From Neurospora intermedia (Eukaryota; Ascomycota; Sordariomycetes; Sordariales; Sordariaceae): 64,000 nucleotides of DNA. Under the pieces are notes generated by a model. It made no database searches. It was not told where the DNA came from and saw nothing but the letters and a program-made list of their open reading frames with translations. The stretch spans positions 1,860,001 through 1,924,000 of the forward strand of contig BTPP01000008.1 of assembly GCA_037102815.1 (NCBI GenBank). Reading direction: 5' to 3'. Positions 1-14,125 of the stretch are shown here, piece after piece (position 1 is the first letter of the stretch; every line of letters begins with the position of its first letter). A program made the position numbers and the translations under genes.

Positions 1-3000
1 TTAGGTAATAACTCCTTATATTTAATATATTTAAGTATTCTAATTCAAATTTAGGGTTATCTTCTAAAATAGTAACCTCCGTTTCCGCCCGGGTAGGAAT
101 TGTCATTAGAGTTGGTTTAGGTCTAACTTCTTTTTTGAATTGAAATAGGAAGTTCCGGTCCACCGTAGGGGTTTTCAGACGAAGATTCGAAGGTCCTAAA
201 TTTATATTCTTCTTCCGTAATAAGTTTAATTTCAGCGGGTCGACGACCTTTACTTTCCCTTTCGTTTTATTCTTTAATTTTTATCTAACGTTAAGAAGTA
301 CCGATCGTAGGGTTATTTTAATATAAACTATAGAAATATCCGCTACTTTCGCTTTACTCGGCGGGGTAATTCGTACGGCCGGTTTATACGTAGGTGAGGC
401 AATTCTCTTCTATAGCTTCTATTACAGAGGCGTAGAATTAGTATTGGGAAGTTAAAAGTCGCCTAACATTAATTCTTATTCGGGGTTTAGGGCGAAGTAA
501 TTAGGACCTCCAATATAATTATTATTATTATTTATCTAGGTAATTAGATTAAATAAATTGAATTTAGTTAGGCTTAAACCCTTATTACCCTAATTTCTAC
601 CCAGGGGTAGGGGATTAAAATAAGGCGGGTCGCCCTTAGGCGTATCTCCGGCGGTAAATATCGTATAATTAATTCAGTCTACAGCGGGAAATGGGGGGAG
701 GGGGTTTATAGGTTACTTACAACGATTGCTATAGTATAGGGTTAATCTTGAAACTTAGTGACTAACCGTAGTCTAATTAAATAGGGCTAGTTGCTTTCAA
801 ATACTTTAGTAAAGGGTAGGATGTTTATAGCCGTCCCCGGTTAAAAAAGGATGATACTTAATATTATGTAAAAGCGTAATTCTACGAATAATAAAATAAT
901 AAGATTAGAAGTTACAAATCAAAGTAATATTAAGTGTAAAGAGGAGAAGGAAGCTAGTAAATAAAGGTATTACGGGTTTGAATATATAAGTTAGATCCTG
1001 CCACTCGTCGCCGCCTTCCTAATCCGTAAGTCTTATTAATAAGAATATAAGCCTTATTCCATCCAGTGTGTTGTAATGCCCGGTAACTAGTGCTCTGGCA
1101 GTCCGTCCAGCTATGCTATAACAAATACGGAAGTAGGGATATAAAATCCGGATAGTAATGTTAATTCAAATACGGGTAAAGTAAATAACGAAGGAAAATA
1201 GGGTAGGAAATTAGCACTTCTTAATATATATTAAAGTTTATACTATTACGAAATAATAAGGGAGTATAGAACTCTTTATATAATATCTACTCTATTTAGA
1301 AAATTTTAATATAGTAAGTATAAAACCGACGTTAATTTAATAAATTTCTATAATATAGTATTAATGCTACTATAAAGGGATTAGCTACGGCAAACTATTA
1401 TATATTCATTTGCCGGATATTTTAAATATACGGACCCCGATAATTACTAGAAGTTCTTTAAATTTAAAGAACTCTACCCCGCTATAGCTAAAAGATAGGA
1501 TCCCTAGTTCGGCGAGTAACTTAAAGATAAAGATATATTGAGATTTAATACTTTATATATACTAGAATATTATTCTCCTTTTATATATTTTTGGTTAAAC
1601 CTAATTATTGTAGAACGACGATTAGATAAGCTTTTATACGTTAATAAAATGGAGGAAAATACTTTATTTGGTAAATTTCTCTATAAAGTATTAAAAACTA
1701 ACTATAAATTTTAATATTTTATAAATTTAAGGAAGAAAAGTATATTATAGTATAAAAGGGTAGTATTTATAGATAAGCTCGATAAAATATTTAAGTTTTA
1801 CACTGGCGATTTTATTTAAATAAAACGCTCAACCCCTATACTTCCAAATTTATAGCTAAAATATTCAATTAAGTCTTAATTTATAAAGGTTAACGGTATT
1901 TTTACTTATAAAATTATAAATTTAGTCCGGATTTTTATTATAATAACGTACTTTAATACCCCGGAATACGGTAGGAAGACGGAACCTATCCTTAATTACC
2001 CTATATATAAGTTGGAAAATAGTTGTAATATAATTAGACTCCCTAGAGTATTCTTAGAACGGGTATAGATAGTATTTAAATTAGAAGGTGGTATATTTAT
2101 ATATATTCGGTATAATATCTACTTTATATAGAAAAGACGGAAGGTAATTAATTAACGTAGATTTATATAATTTTTATTTAATATTTTTATAGTATAATAC
2201 TAGCCTAATTATATAAATAATATTACTCTATATATAATACTTCCTTGCAATAGACTTTATTTATTATATTATTATCCGGAGTATTAATTAAAGAGATACA
2301 TTTTTTTTTTACTTACTGGAATAAAAAGATTAGATCTAGCGTTTATACCCCCGTTTTATTTAACGTTACAGTTCCTAATACTCCTTAATTAATAATATTC
2401 TCTCCAAATATTTTATATAATAAGTATAAAATATTAGTAGAAAAAAATAATATTTATAGAATATACTTATAAAAGAAAATACCAAATTTGGTCCCGTTTG
2501 TACTTTTTCTTTATTATATTAATCGACTACTAGTACTATTTTTATTAAAGTACCTCCGTACTCTAATTCCTATCCTAACTAGCCGCGTCCTATAATTTAA
2601 ATCCAATATACGTATAACCTCCTACTTCTACTCTCCTACTATCGCTATATATAAAATCTTTTATTCTTTACGCTCTACTATAGCGTTTAATTAAATATCT
2701 TTATAATAGCGGCGTTATAATATTTAAATACCTAACTTCTATTTATTCTTTACCCTATTATACTATATATTTTCTATATTATTTTTTAAATTCTTTTTAC
2801 GATTATAATTTTATTAATTCGGGCCCTTCCTCTCGCGCTCCTACTTAATATTAACCCTACTTCTATTTATACAATTAAGTTATAGTAGGGATGTTATTTA
2901 CTATCCTACTACAGTAAATAGGTATGAAAATTAACGGTAATATTCACTTCCCTATTATTAAATAGAGAAGATAAGTATAATATTAATATATCAATCTAAC

Positions 3001-5540
3001 GGTATTAATAGACGGGATCCTATCCGGTCGTAATATATATTATTTTTTAGCCGTAGTACTATAAAGTTAAATTCCTATTTCTTCTATTATTCTAGGCCCT
3101 TCCCTCTATTTAAACTACTTATTATTAATTACCTCTAATTACTACTTAAAGCGCTCTCCCTGCACGTTTAATACTTTATATCTACTATTCCCCCTCCGTT
3201 TTTAATAATATTTATTACTAATAGTAGTAGATTTTTACTATAAACGTATTGTATATACTCTATAACTATCTACTACCCCCCCCTACCCTACCCCGCTATT
3301 CCCTACTCTTTATCCCTATTCAATATTATTCTATATAAGACTATTGCTTATTAATGCCTACTATATTATATTGCGACTACTTACTATAAATTTGGACTAT
3401 AATTATACTTAGGTAGAGGAATTTATATATTTTATATATAATAATAAATATTATTTAAATAGTCGGTAGGCAACTTATAAAAGTTAATTTATTTTACAAT
3501 AATTTCTAGAAAATAGATATAGGTCGATATATTCCTTAATCGTCCGATACTTTAAAGGGGGTAGCCTATATATTATATCTTAATCCCTAATCGATTTATT
3601 GAATTTATAATTAAATATTAAACCTCCGGTATAATTATCGTTTAGCCCGGTTATACTATCGGGCAATTTATCCAATATTTAATATTCCGGTCTAATTATC
3701 GAACTTCTAATTTAAATATCGGAGCTTTAGTTAAACAATAAGATACCCAGTTAAATTGTCGAACTTCCGGCTAAATTATTTATTTTTTAGGTAAATATTC
3801 GATTATACCGTAAATTATATATAAATAGGAAGTTGGCGAACTTTGAACTTTTAATATATTAAATCTATAAATTAATTATTTCTTTTTATAGTAGTTTTAA
3901 TATTCTATATATTAAGCTCCTTCCTATTTAGAGTATAATTAGCTATACCAACTCCTAATATACTTAGTTCGCTCGGGGATTTTAAAGTATACCGAATATA
4001 AACCGAGGCAATCTATTAAATGGATAGAAAGAATTCTAATTCGATATTAAAGTAATAGTAGCTATACCTTTACTATATAACGGAATATAAATAAGCTTCT
4101 TCTCTTAATAGTCGTAGGTAGTATTAACGTAATAGAAATATAAATTATAAGCTACTTAATTGATAATAAATAGGTAGAAATAGTAATAATAAAGGAAGTT
4201 TGAGAGGAAGTATAGAAGGAAGTGGAAGTTAAAATTTAAGAGGAAGTTTAGGAGGAAATAGAAATTTAGGAAGAAGTTTCCTATAATAGAAGTAAATCCT
4301 AAGTTACTCCCACCACCTACTACCTAATATTTATTCTATTCCATCTACCCTACTATTACTAGGGCCCTTAGTACTACCGCCCCTAACTATTTAATATAAT
4401 AATTAACTATAGAATATCCCTACTTAGTTCTAAGCGGAGATCCAGGTAGAGGCCGGAATCGTCGGTAATTTTTCGCTATAATATTAAGGGGTATTATAAA
4501 TCCAAAGCAGCAAATACTACCTTAATTTTCTTTATTTAGAGGTAGAACTAATAGTAGCGTACTCCGTATATATAGCCCAATTAATACGTAGGTTTCTACT
4601 TCCGTAGGGGATATTAGTATATATACTACGAGAAATATAAGTAACGACCCTAATTCCTACTATATACCTACAATATACTAACGTTATTATAAATAATTAC
4701 TACTATAATATATAGACTTAAATTATTATACACCTCATCGTAGGGGTTTCTATAAATTAAAGCGTAATATATTAGCGATACCAATATTAACAACCACCAA
4801 TAATCTAAAATCCCAGTGCAAGTTCGGGGTACTATATAAAGGGGCTTAAAAAAAATCAAGTGTAAAATAAATGCCCGGGCTACGTACTTCTTTGTACTAC
4901 CAAACGCCAGCTGCCGGGAATGGAGGATAGGAATAGATATTTAGTACTTTCGTAATAGTAGTAAATAAGGGAGTTGCTCCAAACTACCTACCTTAAGGGC
5001 AAAGTATAAGGTATACCACCTTACTTAGAAACACCTACAACGACGGAATAGAAGTAGTAAGCGAATACTAGCGGTAGCTCTAAAGTAGTAAATTATAGAT
5101 AAATATCAAGCAGATATTACAATAGTTTTAAATAATATAATAATATTCGTATAATATTTAATTATACCGTTTAACTTCTAATTATATATTAATTAACTAT
5201 TATTATATTGCGTATACAATAGTAAAAGTTTAGTAAAATGAATTAATATATATATAGTAGGATATTTATAAAGGAAAAAAGAATAAATTTAAAATATAAA
5301 TTGAAGTATTAAAAATAATTCTTATACGAATTAATTTTGTATTATAAAAAGATAGTTTAATTAATAATTATTTTGTAAATAGAATAAAATATTAGAGTTA
5401 AAGTACCTTCGATAATTAAATATTCTAATATATAAAAGTTTCTATTATAAATACGAACTACTTTTCGATAAAAATTCTTATTGCGCGCGCTACTTTCTAT
5501 TCTATACAAGACGCTATTACTGTTTGAGCGCACTGTTCTG
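1..5540. repeat. AT-rich RIP-degraded repeat DNA
   Basis: This stretch is very rich in A, T and TpA steps, has stops in all frames, and lacks any open frame longer than about 60 codons. That composition is the known footprint of RIP, which mutates C to T in duplicated DNA of Neurospora and relatives. The source element cannot be recognised: no coding motif or terminal repeat survives that I can read. Around 3610-3820 there is a degenerate tandem pattern. Composition returns to normal over about 5460-5560. Only very old, thoroughly broken copies are present and no gene can be supported here. Confidence 0.85.
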
Positions 5541-6069
5541 GCGGGTTAGCCGTCTAGACGTAAATAGACCGACCACCGAAACGCATTGATTACGGTCCAC
5601 AATTGTTCAACCAAACATACAATTATCGAAAAGGGGCTTATACAAGCGGATTCGTTCTACAACGCTTTTGCACTGTTAATACAACTGCCTGCACCCTGTT
5701 CTGGCCCTGTTGTCAGACCCCCCATTCCCAGCAGGGGGAAGAGTGGAGCTCTGGGGTAGAGCCCAAGGGAAGCCACACCTAATCGCGGGGATCTGCAATC
5801 GACAGCCGGTACGTAGTACCTACGTACCCTACTGGGGAAGGGTACCATGTGCTGTAACGTCCACTGTCAGCTCAACGTCGACTTCCCAAACTACTATAAA
5901 ATGCTCCTTCCCCGCCAACCATCACGATACCTTACCTAGAGGTAGCTCTGAATAACAGTCAATCTTTCAACCGACCATCGACCTGACTGGCAAGATCCAC
6001 ATCAAACAAGACTGGCGGTGTACCTGTGGAATTCAACCCTCTCTTTGAACGGACAGGTCCCAGTCCACC
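5541..6069. other. Upstream region of the GRDP-like gene
   Basis: Normal-composition sequence between the RIP block and the first gene. Short open frames overlap on both strands but none has convincing codon use. It presumably holds the promoter and 5' leader of the downstream gene; no clear TATA box was seen. Confidence 0.4.
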
Positions 6070-8949
6070 ATGTCTCGCCGCTTATCCATCTTCGGGAGAC
6101 TGGGTCGCCGTACCTCATCGGCGACGGAAAGCACTGCGATCAGCAATGAGAACGACGGACAAGAAATCGATGGCAACCTCGCACCGCCCCCAGCCTACAC
6201 CACCGTGGACGAGTCGGCCACGGCGGACTTGACAGCTGCTTTTGATCAGCTAAGCCTTTCCAACGCGGTTTCCGATCCAACTGTCGATACCTGTCTTGCC
6301 CATTTGAAACTGTTGTTCGCCATCCAGTCCATGAAGGGAGAGGTCGGCTATACAGATGGCCTTTGGGGACTGTGGGACTCCCTTGCCGGGCCCCTCAACC
6401 ATCTTGAAAACACATATGCCGACAAAAAGAAAACCCCTTCTGATTCCAAGAAGCCCCTTGACAAGAACCTACTGGAAGACGCCGACAACGCTGCCAAGAA
6501 GACCCTCGAGAATCTCAGCAAGATCCGCGAGAAGCGATGGGCCTTGTTCCTCGCGAGAGCTACCCAGAGATACGAGGCGTGGTGGAAATCGCTGCCTGGC
6601 AGTCAGCCATTGACGGAAAAGGACATGGAGGAAGATACATCCTTTGGATACCAGACATTTCCTACGGATGACAGTGCTACTTTTGATTGGAGCGAGGACA
6701 AGCTACCTCCTCTTGGTATGTCACAGACTCTCCTCCAGAACTGTGCTGGGATTACCTAGCTATTCCTGTTGATACTGATTCTGCACAGACGTGTTGATGG
6801 TCTGGCATACCCACATGCTCAACCCCCGAGCCTTCCTGGAAGATGCCATGCTAGCTGGCTTGAGAGGCTTCTGGAGTAGAGGACTTCCGTGGCATTTGGT
6901 CAACGCGGCCATCGACTCCGACTTCAACTACAATGTAACGGATCAGTGCAAGGCCCGATGGACGAAGCAGACCGGCCTCCCTTGGGACAATCAATCCGAT
7001 CCACTGGTCAAGGAATTGCAATGCCCCAAATGCAACACTAAACTGTCAATTCCCTGGACAACATGCTCTCGGCCTGAAAACTTTCATGATCAAGCTGAAC
7101 CACTGGATCTTACCGGTACTGGCTATGGTGACGGCAACCTTCAACACACATGCAAGAGCTGTGGTATTACTATTTGTAAGGAACTCCTTTGTGCTTTCAA
7201 GTTTGTCAAAGACGTTGAAGCCTTGCTTGGGCCTGCAAACCGGCCCATCCCAGGAACCGTACTGGAACCTACAACTGGGAGACCTGCGATAGTGCCGCCC
7301 GAGCCTGAAAGGTCCATCTACCCTCGCACCTTTCCCAACCGTCTTCTGAAAAGTGGATGCAACTCTATCCGGACAAAGGTGACCACGCTCATGACCTCCA
7401 GGCCGAACCCTACCATGCAGGATATTAGGGTCGAAATCGAAGCCATTCTTGGGAACAGCACATGGCTGAGGGAGATCAATAAGTACTCGAATCCCAGGAG
7501 CGCTGCATACAAGGTTGGCCGTGCCAGTAAGCTCAGCATACGAAAAATGATGGGTCACTATTGGGAGAACTTCAGCCCCTTTGCACTCGATCTGGCTGGC
7601 GCCGTTGTGCGCCAGGGCATCTTTATTGAAAAGATGTACAAGATCGACTGGCTTCACAGCCCGTCGGCAACCGACACCATGAAACGTCTTCTGCTCAAAT
7701 ATGCCCGTTTTTTCACCATCATGCAGAAGAATCCAACCAAAATGGCAGTCCCTACGCTGGATATCGATCTCGCTTGGCACACGCATCAGTTGAGCCCGAG
7801 AAAATACTACGAGTACAGCGTCAAGACAACCGACAAGTTCATCGATCATGACGACAAGGTTGAGGAGGGGAGATTGAGTGAGCACTTTGAATGGACCAGC
7901 AAAGAGTACCAGGATAGATATGGAGAGGTGTACAGCGAGTGCACTTGTTGGTATTGCGAATGTAAGTTGGACCCGCCAACCAGCCGTTTTTAGCTCCTCG
8001 TTTCTCGATTCTGACCATAACATCGCCCGTCTCCTAGCTATTCGGACCTCGCACGTGAACTCACTTGGTCAAGTGCTGGGTGTTTCCAAGTCAGAGAAAA
8101 GTATGTATCCCCGTGTTTTTTCCGGTCCGGTCCCTCAAACACAGTCTAAATCACTGACCAACTTCCTCGCAGTTGCCGAAGCTTTCCACGCCTCCGAAAA
8201 AGCCAAGCTCTGCCCACCCGACAAGTCCGCCCACATTTCTTCTCACAACGCGGTGATGCTACACGTTGATCCTTCACAGCCTAATCTAACCATTCAGAAC
8301 CGTGTGCGCATTCAACTCGCTGCCCTTCACCAGAAGAGACTGGACGACGCATACGCCAAAGCCAAGAAACGTGCCGAGAAGAAGGGCAGAACTATTCCGC
8401 CTCGGGATGCTGCGTACTATGACCACTGGGGATACCCGTACTACATGGCTGGGCCCTACATGTACCCCATTTGGTTTACCCCGGGCCTCTACTACGGTTG
8501 GGATCCGGGATATATTGCCGGCTGTGGGACCGGAGCCAATGGGGCTTGTGCTGCGGGCACATGCGGAGGAGGCGTTGCTGCGGGTGGTTGTGGTGGTGCC
8601 GGGGTAAGTTATCCTTACTCCTATGATGATGATGGACGTGATGCTAACGTGGATTCGTCTAGGGATGTGGTGGGGTAAGTTATTCTATATGCGTGTCAGC
8701 TGGTACCGGAAGAATCTTTGCTTGTTCATCAAATGCTAACGGATTCTCTTTGCTTAGGGATGCGGCGGTGGTGCTAGCGGTAGTGCCTGCGGCGGCGGCG
8801 GCGGCGGGTGCGGAGGGGGTGGTGGTTGCGGAGGAGGAGGGGGAGGGGGAGGAGGAGGAGGCTGCGGTGGCGGTAAGTTAATCCTAAGTGAGATTCCTGA
8901 AGACCGACCAAGATACTAACATCTGTGGTACGAAGGTGGAGGATGCTAG
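6070..8949 (+). CDS. Glycine-rich domain-containing protein (DUF1399/GRDP-like), seven exons
   Basis: Exons read as 6070-6715, 6789-7961, 8038-8100, 8173-8603, 8663-8674, 8758-8872 and 8936-8949. They join in frame to 817 codons ending in TAG at 8947. All introns have GTAAGT or GTATGT donors, and several have TGCTAAC/TACTAAC branch sites. Two family signatures are present: VWHTHMLNPRAF near residue 219, formed across intron 1, and DLAWHTHQLSPRKYY near residue 544. These are hallmarks of the GRDP-like family, known from fungi and plants, whose molecular role is poorly defined. A CxxC pair near PKCNTKL and a CKSCG motif suggest metal binding between them. The C-terminus is rich in Tyr, Trp and Gly and ends in a Gly-Cys tract spread over three tiny exons, one only 12 nt long. 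Confidence 0.85.
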
Positions 8950-11900
8950 GATTCCTTATGTCCCGGGTTTATACGTCGCGATGGTTTCTTTGGTGACCAA
9001 TGCGTGTTTGGGTACGATATCTACAGTCCAGCACTGGTTTGTTTGTTAGCTTAGTACACTAGGTACTGTACCGTAGACGTAGTACTCTATACATTAGACG
9101 AAATCTATCCCTGATAGTCCTAAGTCTCATAAGAATAGATTAAAATGGTTAGTATAAATGACAAAAGGTATTGGTTCAATTTGATTAGGCATTTGAGTAT
9201 TGTAAATGGCGTATCCAAGGTAAGACCACGCATTAATTAGCTATGAAAACGCATAGGAAAGTTGATACGAGGTCTCGAACTAACAAACAAACCAGTACTG
9301 GATTGTATGCTTTTGAATCCGCGAGCTTCCTTTTGCTTTGGTTCAATCGTCCTGTTTTCTGTGTTATTTACGAAGCGGCAAACCCTGAGTGTCAACAAGC
9401 GTTTTCTAGCCGACAATCCATGTTTACAGAACAGTAATTATTTTCCAAACATGGATTCTCTTTAAAGTTCCTGGACATCAATCATATAAGGTATGACCTT
9501 CTTAGTGAGTTGTTTTCTTTGCAAGCAAGGGAAGCACCAGGAGAGCCAAGCGAATGAGAAAAATACCTATTGACAGATTTAACCATCCCTGTAGCCGTCA
9601 GCTCACTCAAACTCTTAGCAGCCTTCTTGAACTGAACCATTCTCCATCTTTCAATGAACGCATCTCTGTCTATTGAGCTCCTGCTTCTTACTTAGTTTCG
9701 GCAAACCAGGTGGTGCAAAGTATAACGACACATGAAAAAAACAGAAAGATACACGAGTGAAGCATAATGTCGAAGGAGCCACCTTGCTGGTCATTCTTTA
9801 CCGCTCGAAATAATGATGAGTGTCTTACAAGTGCCGGCAATGGCAGCAATGACATTCGTGCCTTCCACCAACATCATGAAGATGAAGTTGGGGACTTTCG
9901 GACAGAGCACTCGGCCAATGCAGCTGGAGAAGAAAATCGGAGAACAAAATCCTTCCATAATCAAGAGACTGTTTTCCATTCCAAACTCTTCTCCTTCACA
10001 ATCCTGACCTCGAGTGACTTCTTCATCAATGCAGTCGAAGCACCACACATCCGCATCATGAAGTCCAGACGAACCACGGAGTGAGTCCCTTTTCCAAGTC
10101 CGTACGTACCTTAAATTCAGGGACTTACAGCGATTCAATGCAACCATCGCCGGCACGGCTTATCCTGTTCCTTCTCCCCACCCCCAGAGGCTCCCCTCCT
10201 GTCGATGTTGCGTAGGTTGCCCCGGAGAGTGTGCCACTTTCATTTCCATTTCAGTTTCAATGGCCCGTGATGCCGTCTTTCCGCTTCCAACCGTTGTAGA
10301 ATTTCGAGCAGCCTTATACGCCGGCGTGAACCGCCGAGAGTCAGTGTGTTAGGTGGCGAGGAGATAAACAATGTGTACCATCATATCAGGTAATTTGCAG
10401 AACGCGCAGCCATCCCACTCCGGTACCCACTCGTCCGTCTCGTCGTTTTCGCTGCAATCAAGCTCCAGCAAGGAAGCAACTTCATTTGTGGTTCTGGTCA
10501 GTCGTCCATCAGGAAATTTACCGTTTTCATCTACCGCCCGGCACCATCTGCGCCCTCTAACCCTCTGACCACCCTCAGGCCCGTCACCGGATATACCTCG
10601 GGAACGTCGAAGCGTATCTCCATCGTACCATTTCCCTCGAACCACCAGATCAGCTTTGGTGCTTGCCCGAAAGGGGCAAAGTGATCTCCAGGCCTCCAAT
10701 CAACGAGGACTGAAGGTATCTCTGTCTCATCTGCTCATTCAACGGTTGTGGGATGATTATGACTGTTGAGACAATTTGATTGGCCGGAGTCGGGCGAGAG
10801 GCCGGTGGATGCGATGCGCGGGGTTTCGAGGGAAATAAACAAGTCAACAAAGGTCATTGTTGAATGGATTCCAATTGCTAACATTTTGTTTGATAAGGAA
10901 TCAACGGCCATGGGATTGTGGAAATGTCGTGTAGTAGTGCACAAGACTGACCTTAGAGGCGACCAGGTTTCGACGAAGCAAATCCATCAAAGCCCACATA
11001 GCAGCAAAAGATCGACATGTGCCAAGCGCTGCACATGTATTTTTGGCCGCCTTTGCGTCATCGCGACCTCACCGTGTTTTACCGTGTCTGACTTACCGCG
11101 CAGTAGCTTGCCCAGCCGGGCCCGGGTCCGAGTGACACCTCGTCGGGTTCGGGTGCAGTTCCCGATCTCCGCTTTTTTCTTAGCCGCTGGCCCGCTGCGC
11201 CCGAGTTAGCCCGGTGCTTGGGTCCGATTCCCCGTTCAGCGCTCAACACGGACCGAGACTCCCAATGGCAGCAACATCATTTCGAGCATATGATGTACTT
11301 GCAAGATAGGCAAATACTGCGTGCAGGTCCCGTCTCATTTTCGGGATTGCTTCCTATAGGTATACTCGGCTTTCCCTGCTGCCCTGATATAAATACTTAA
11401 GACACACACAAGGAACATGTGAGACATTCAGGAACCGGAACAGAGCAGTCTCAGTTGGACAAAATGCACACACCAGACCGCTCGCTTGGTTTCGGGAGTT
11501 CCCGTATCGACACCTGCCTATTTCGCCTCCTATCCCGAGTCTCAAGTCTCATATGCTACCGACATAGGAAAATGTCCGAAATTGTCCATTCTTCAGGACG
11601 GTGAAGGATGCAAACCAATGTTAGTATGAGTTGACGCCGGGTGTAGTTCCCGCGACGCATAGACAATCAAAGACCGATCGAGACCGGCGAGCTGGCATTA
11701 CAGAATCTTCGGTCCGTGAGTCTCCGAGGTACGCATTCGACATCGCAAACACACCATTGTGCGTGTCCCGGGTGCGGTTCCCGTACTCTTTTCTCTTTCA
11801 AGCATCATTTTTCTCCTTTTCTCCCAAGTCCTCCCAACCGATCGATTTGTCTTGTTGCACAACGTCCCAGCCCTTACAGACGGGACTCCCGTCAGCCCGT

Positions 11901-14125
11901 CGTCCTGCTGCAGCATCGGATTGCTAGGCAAACATATCGGCTCTTTCGGACTCGACTTGCTTACACTGTGACAAAAACATCACCCCCACTCATTCCGCTG
12001 CTGCCCTCACTGTCATTCGAATATCCAAGTACTGTATTCGACTGCTTGTCTTACGGTGACGTCTTCCATCTTTCGAGAGAAACTCCGAAGGTGCTAGATT
12101 CCGAAGGAATCGCTACTAGGCTGCTGGGTAGTACAGCCACAAATGAAACCAAAAGAGACCACAACGCAGTGTATTCCCAAATCAGAAGGCAGAGCGGATA
12201 AATCCTGCCAATCCGGAACCAAATCCGCGCACTTCAGTTCGCTCTCTGGCCTCTCACGCACCGTCCACTTCTTCAGCTATCTACTAGTCCCTATGTAAAC
12301 AGACCAATCAAGTTGCCAACACTGTAGCAAACACGCGACCCAGCCTCCCAATCCACATCCACACTTTCCGCTCTCAGCTCTCTTGGCGTTCAACTCCCCT
12401 TACACTACTCACCTCCAGTACTGTAATCCTGGAGACTCCGACACCCAAGATACCTACCCATCGTTGATTCCACGAATCATGCACCACTAACTACATAGTA
12501 CATCGCCTTCTAGAACGCCATCGCCACCGGGAGCCGGGCGGGCAGATAATGCAAATTATGCACTGCTGGCTGTGCTGTGCACGCTTTTCCCACCACAAGG
12601 ACAAGGCTTCAATTCAACGTTCGCACGGTCATTGTGGTCCGTCGGTCGTCGGAGCTGAGTGCTGCTGAGTTATGCATTTCTAAGCAGAACGCTATACTAG
12701 TTCTACCTCTGATCCTCTCTAGTGTTGTAGGTACACTAGTTACCTAGGTAGTCTTCTTCAGGCTCTGGGCTCTCTCCCTATTCCAACCCTAGTAGCTAGG
12801 CCTTGTTGGTCACGGTATCTAACATGCTTCACGGTGTTTATTGATTGGCCTCCATCTGTACATCCTGTAGTCTTGTGCCCTGTTACCCTGTGGCCATGTG
12901 CTGTCTGTGCTGCAACTGATGCGAGATGGTAAATCGAAGGAGGAGGAGGTGCATTCCCGCTTCGATGAAGTTACCATGATGTGCCATTTGCTCGTCGGTC
13001 GAAAAGGCTTGCAGATGTGGCGGTTTTATTAAGGACTTCCTCTTCAGTTCCATTCGGTTCCATTCTGGCTATCCAGGCAGTTGCGAAAGAAGTTCACCGA
13101 TCTAAGCACCCCCTTTGAAGTTTCTTTCTCACTTACATGTGCCAATGTCACAAGAGAAATACCGCTAGCATCTACCGTATAAAGTTCATTTTACGTCTCA
13201 CGCAAATCTCACGGGGTTTGAATGCAATACACAGTGGATTAACCACTATCGTCAGGGTTTTTGCTTTATTTCGATTTTTCATGACGAGGGATGCTGCTAA
13301 TGCTAAACTTCTTTGATTAACCGTATACTTTCAAAGAATTGCCCCATCTAGACAGTATGTTGTTGAGTAACTGTAGGAGAAAGAGGATGTGTGTTATGGA
13401 TGATGACGATGATGATGACGACGAGAAATGATGAGCGCGCGGCTAGCTAGCGTGCATGTGAACAAGCGATTGAGTGAGTGGGTAAACGAGCGATTTCAAG
13501 ATATAACACAGTAATTGTTTCTCGCTAAACTAGAATCATACAAATAATGCGAGAAAAAGGGGGTATCCGTTGTGATAAAACAGAAACAAAAAAAGGAAGT
13601 CAACTGTAAAACGAGTCGGTGTTGTATACAAAAAGTGGGTTGTATGAGTGATCGTGGGGGTTATCTTGATGCCAACTGCATAACAAGGTGGCACAAAAAC
13701 TGTCGTGTCGGTCATCGCTTTGTACGGATCCGAACAGACGAAAAGCTTCCAAAACCCCGTTCCCGTGTATTGGGGGGCAATGGTTGTTTGGTGGCCCATG
13801 ACGGCCGAAGTGCGTGAATAGATCCTGTCGTTCGTTCGGCTGCCTAGTCGAATGATTGTGAGGCCCGGCCTGATGCAGGTTGAATGTTCATGTCGGGTTT
13901 CGTTATAAGCTGCCGATGATTGAGACGACGATCCAGAGGAGAGCTGGTGCTGGGGTTCGATGAACCTCGGTATCCAATTCCGCCATATCGCATTTCAAAG
14001 TGCAGGCGTGAGTCGAAGACGGGAGTAGCGGCAACACTCGATCCAGTTTCCCCGTTGCTGCTTCCCCCCCTTGCTCACTTTCTCGGTAGTGGTGGTGGTG
14101 ATTTTCATCGAAGATTCCCTTTTCT
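8950..14125. other. Long region with no supported gene
   Basis: About 5.2 kb of ordinary composition. Only short open frames are visible. Two on the minus strand, 9791-10156 (121 codons, partly hydrophobic) and 10349-10699 (116 codons), have mildly protein-like composition but no recognisable motif, splice partner or start context, so I do not call them. A GAT/GAC-rich simple tract lies near 13400-13430. Sites of CTAGTACAC type recur near 12720-12750 and again near 15540-15570. Confidence 0.4.

Noticed and set aside
4668-4859. A 63-codon open frame in the RIP block
   Set aside because: AT-rich random frame within stop-saturated sequence.
1-5540. Assigning the RIP block to a named transposon family
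   Set aside because: No surviving domain, terminal repeat or priming site could be read; naming it would be a guess.
7046-8023. A 325-codon minus-strand frame under the GRDP-like gene
   Set aside because: Antisense to a well-supported spliced gene with family motifs; no motif or start context of its own.
8758-8872. GGC/GGA-rich tract as a plain microsatellite
   Set aside because: It reads in frame as Gly-Cys codons, bounded by good splice sites, and continues the tail of the upstream protein.
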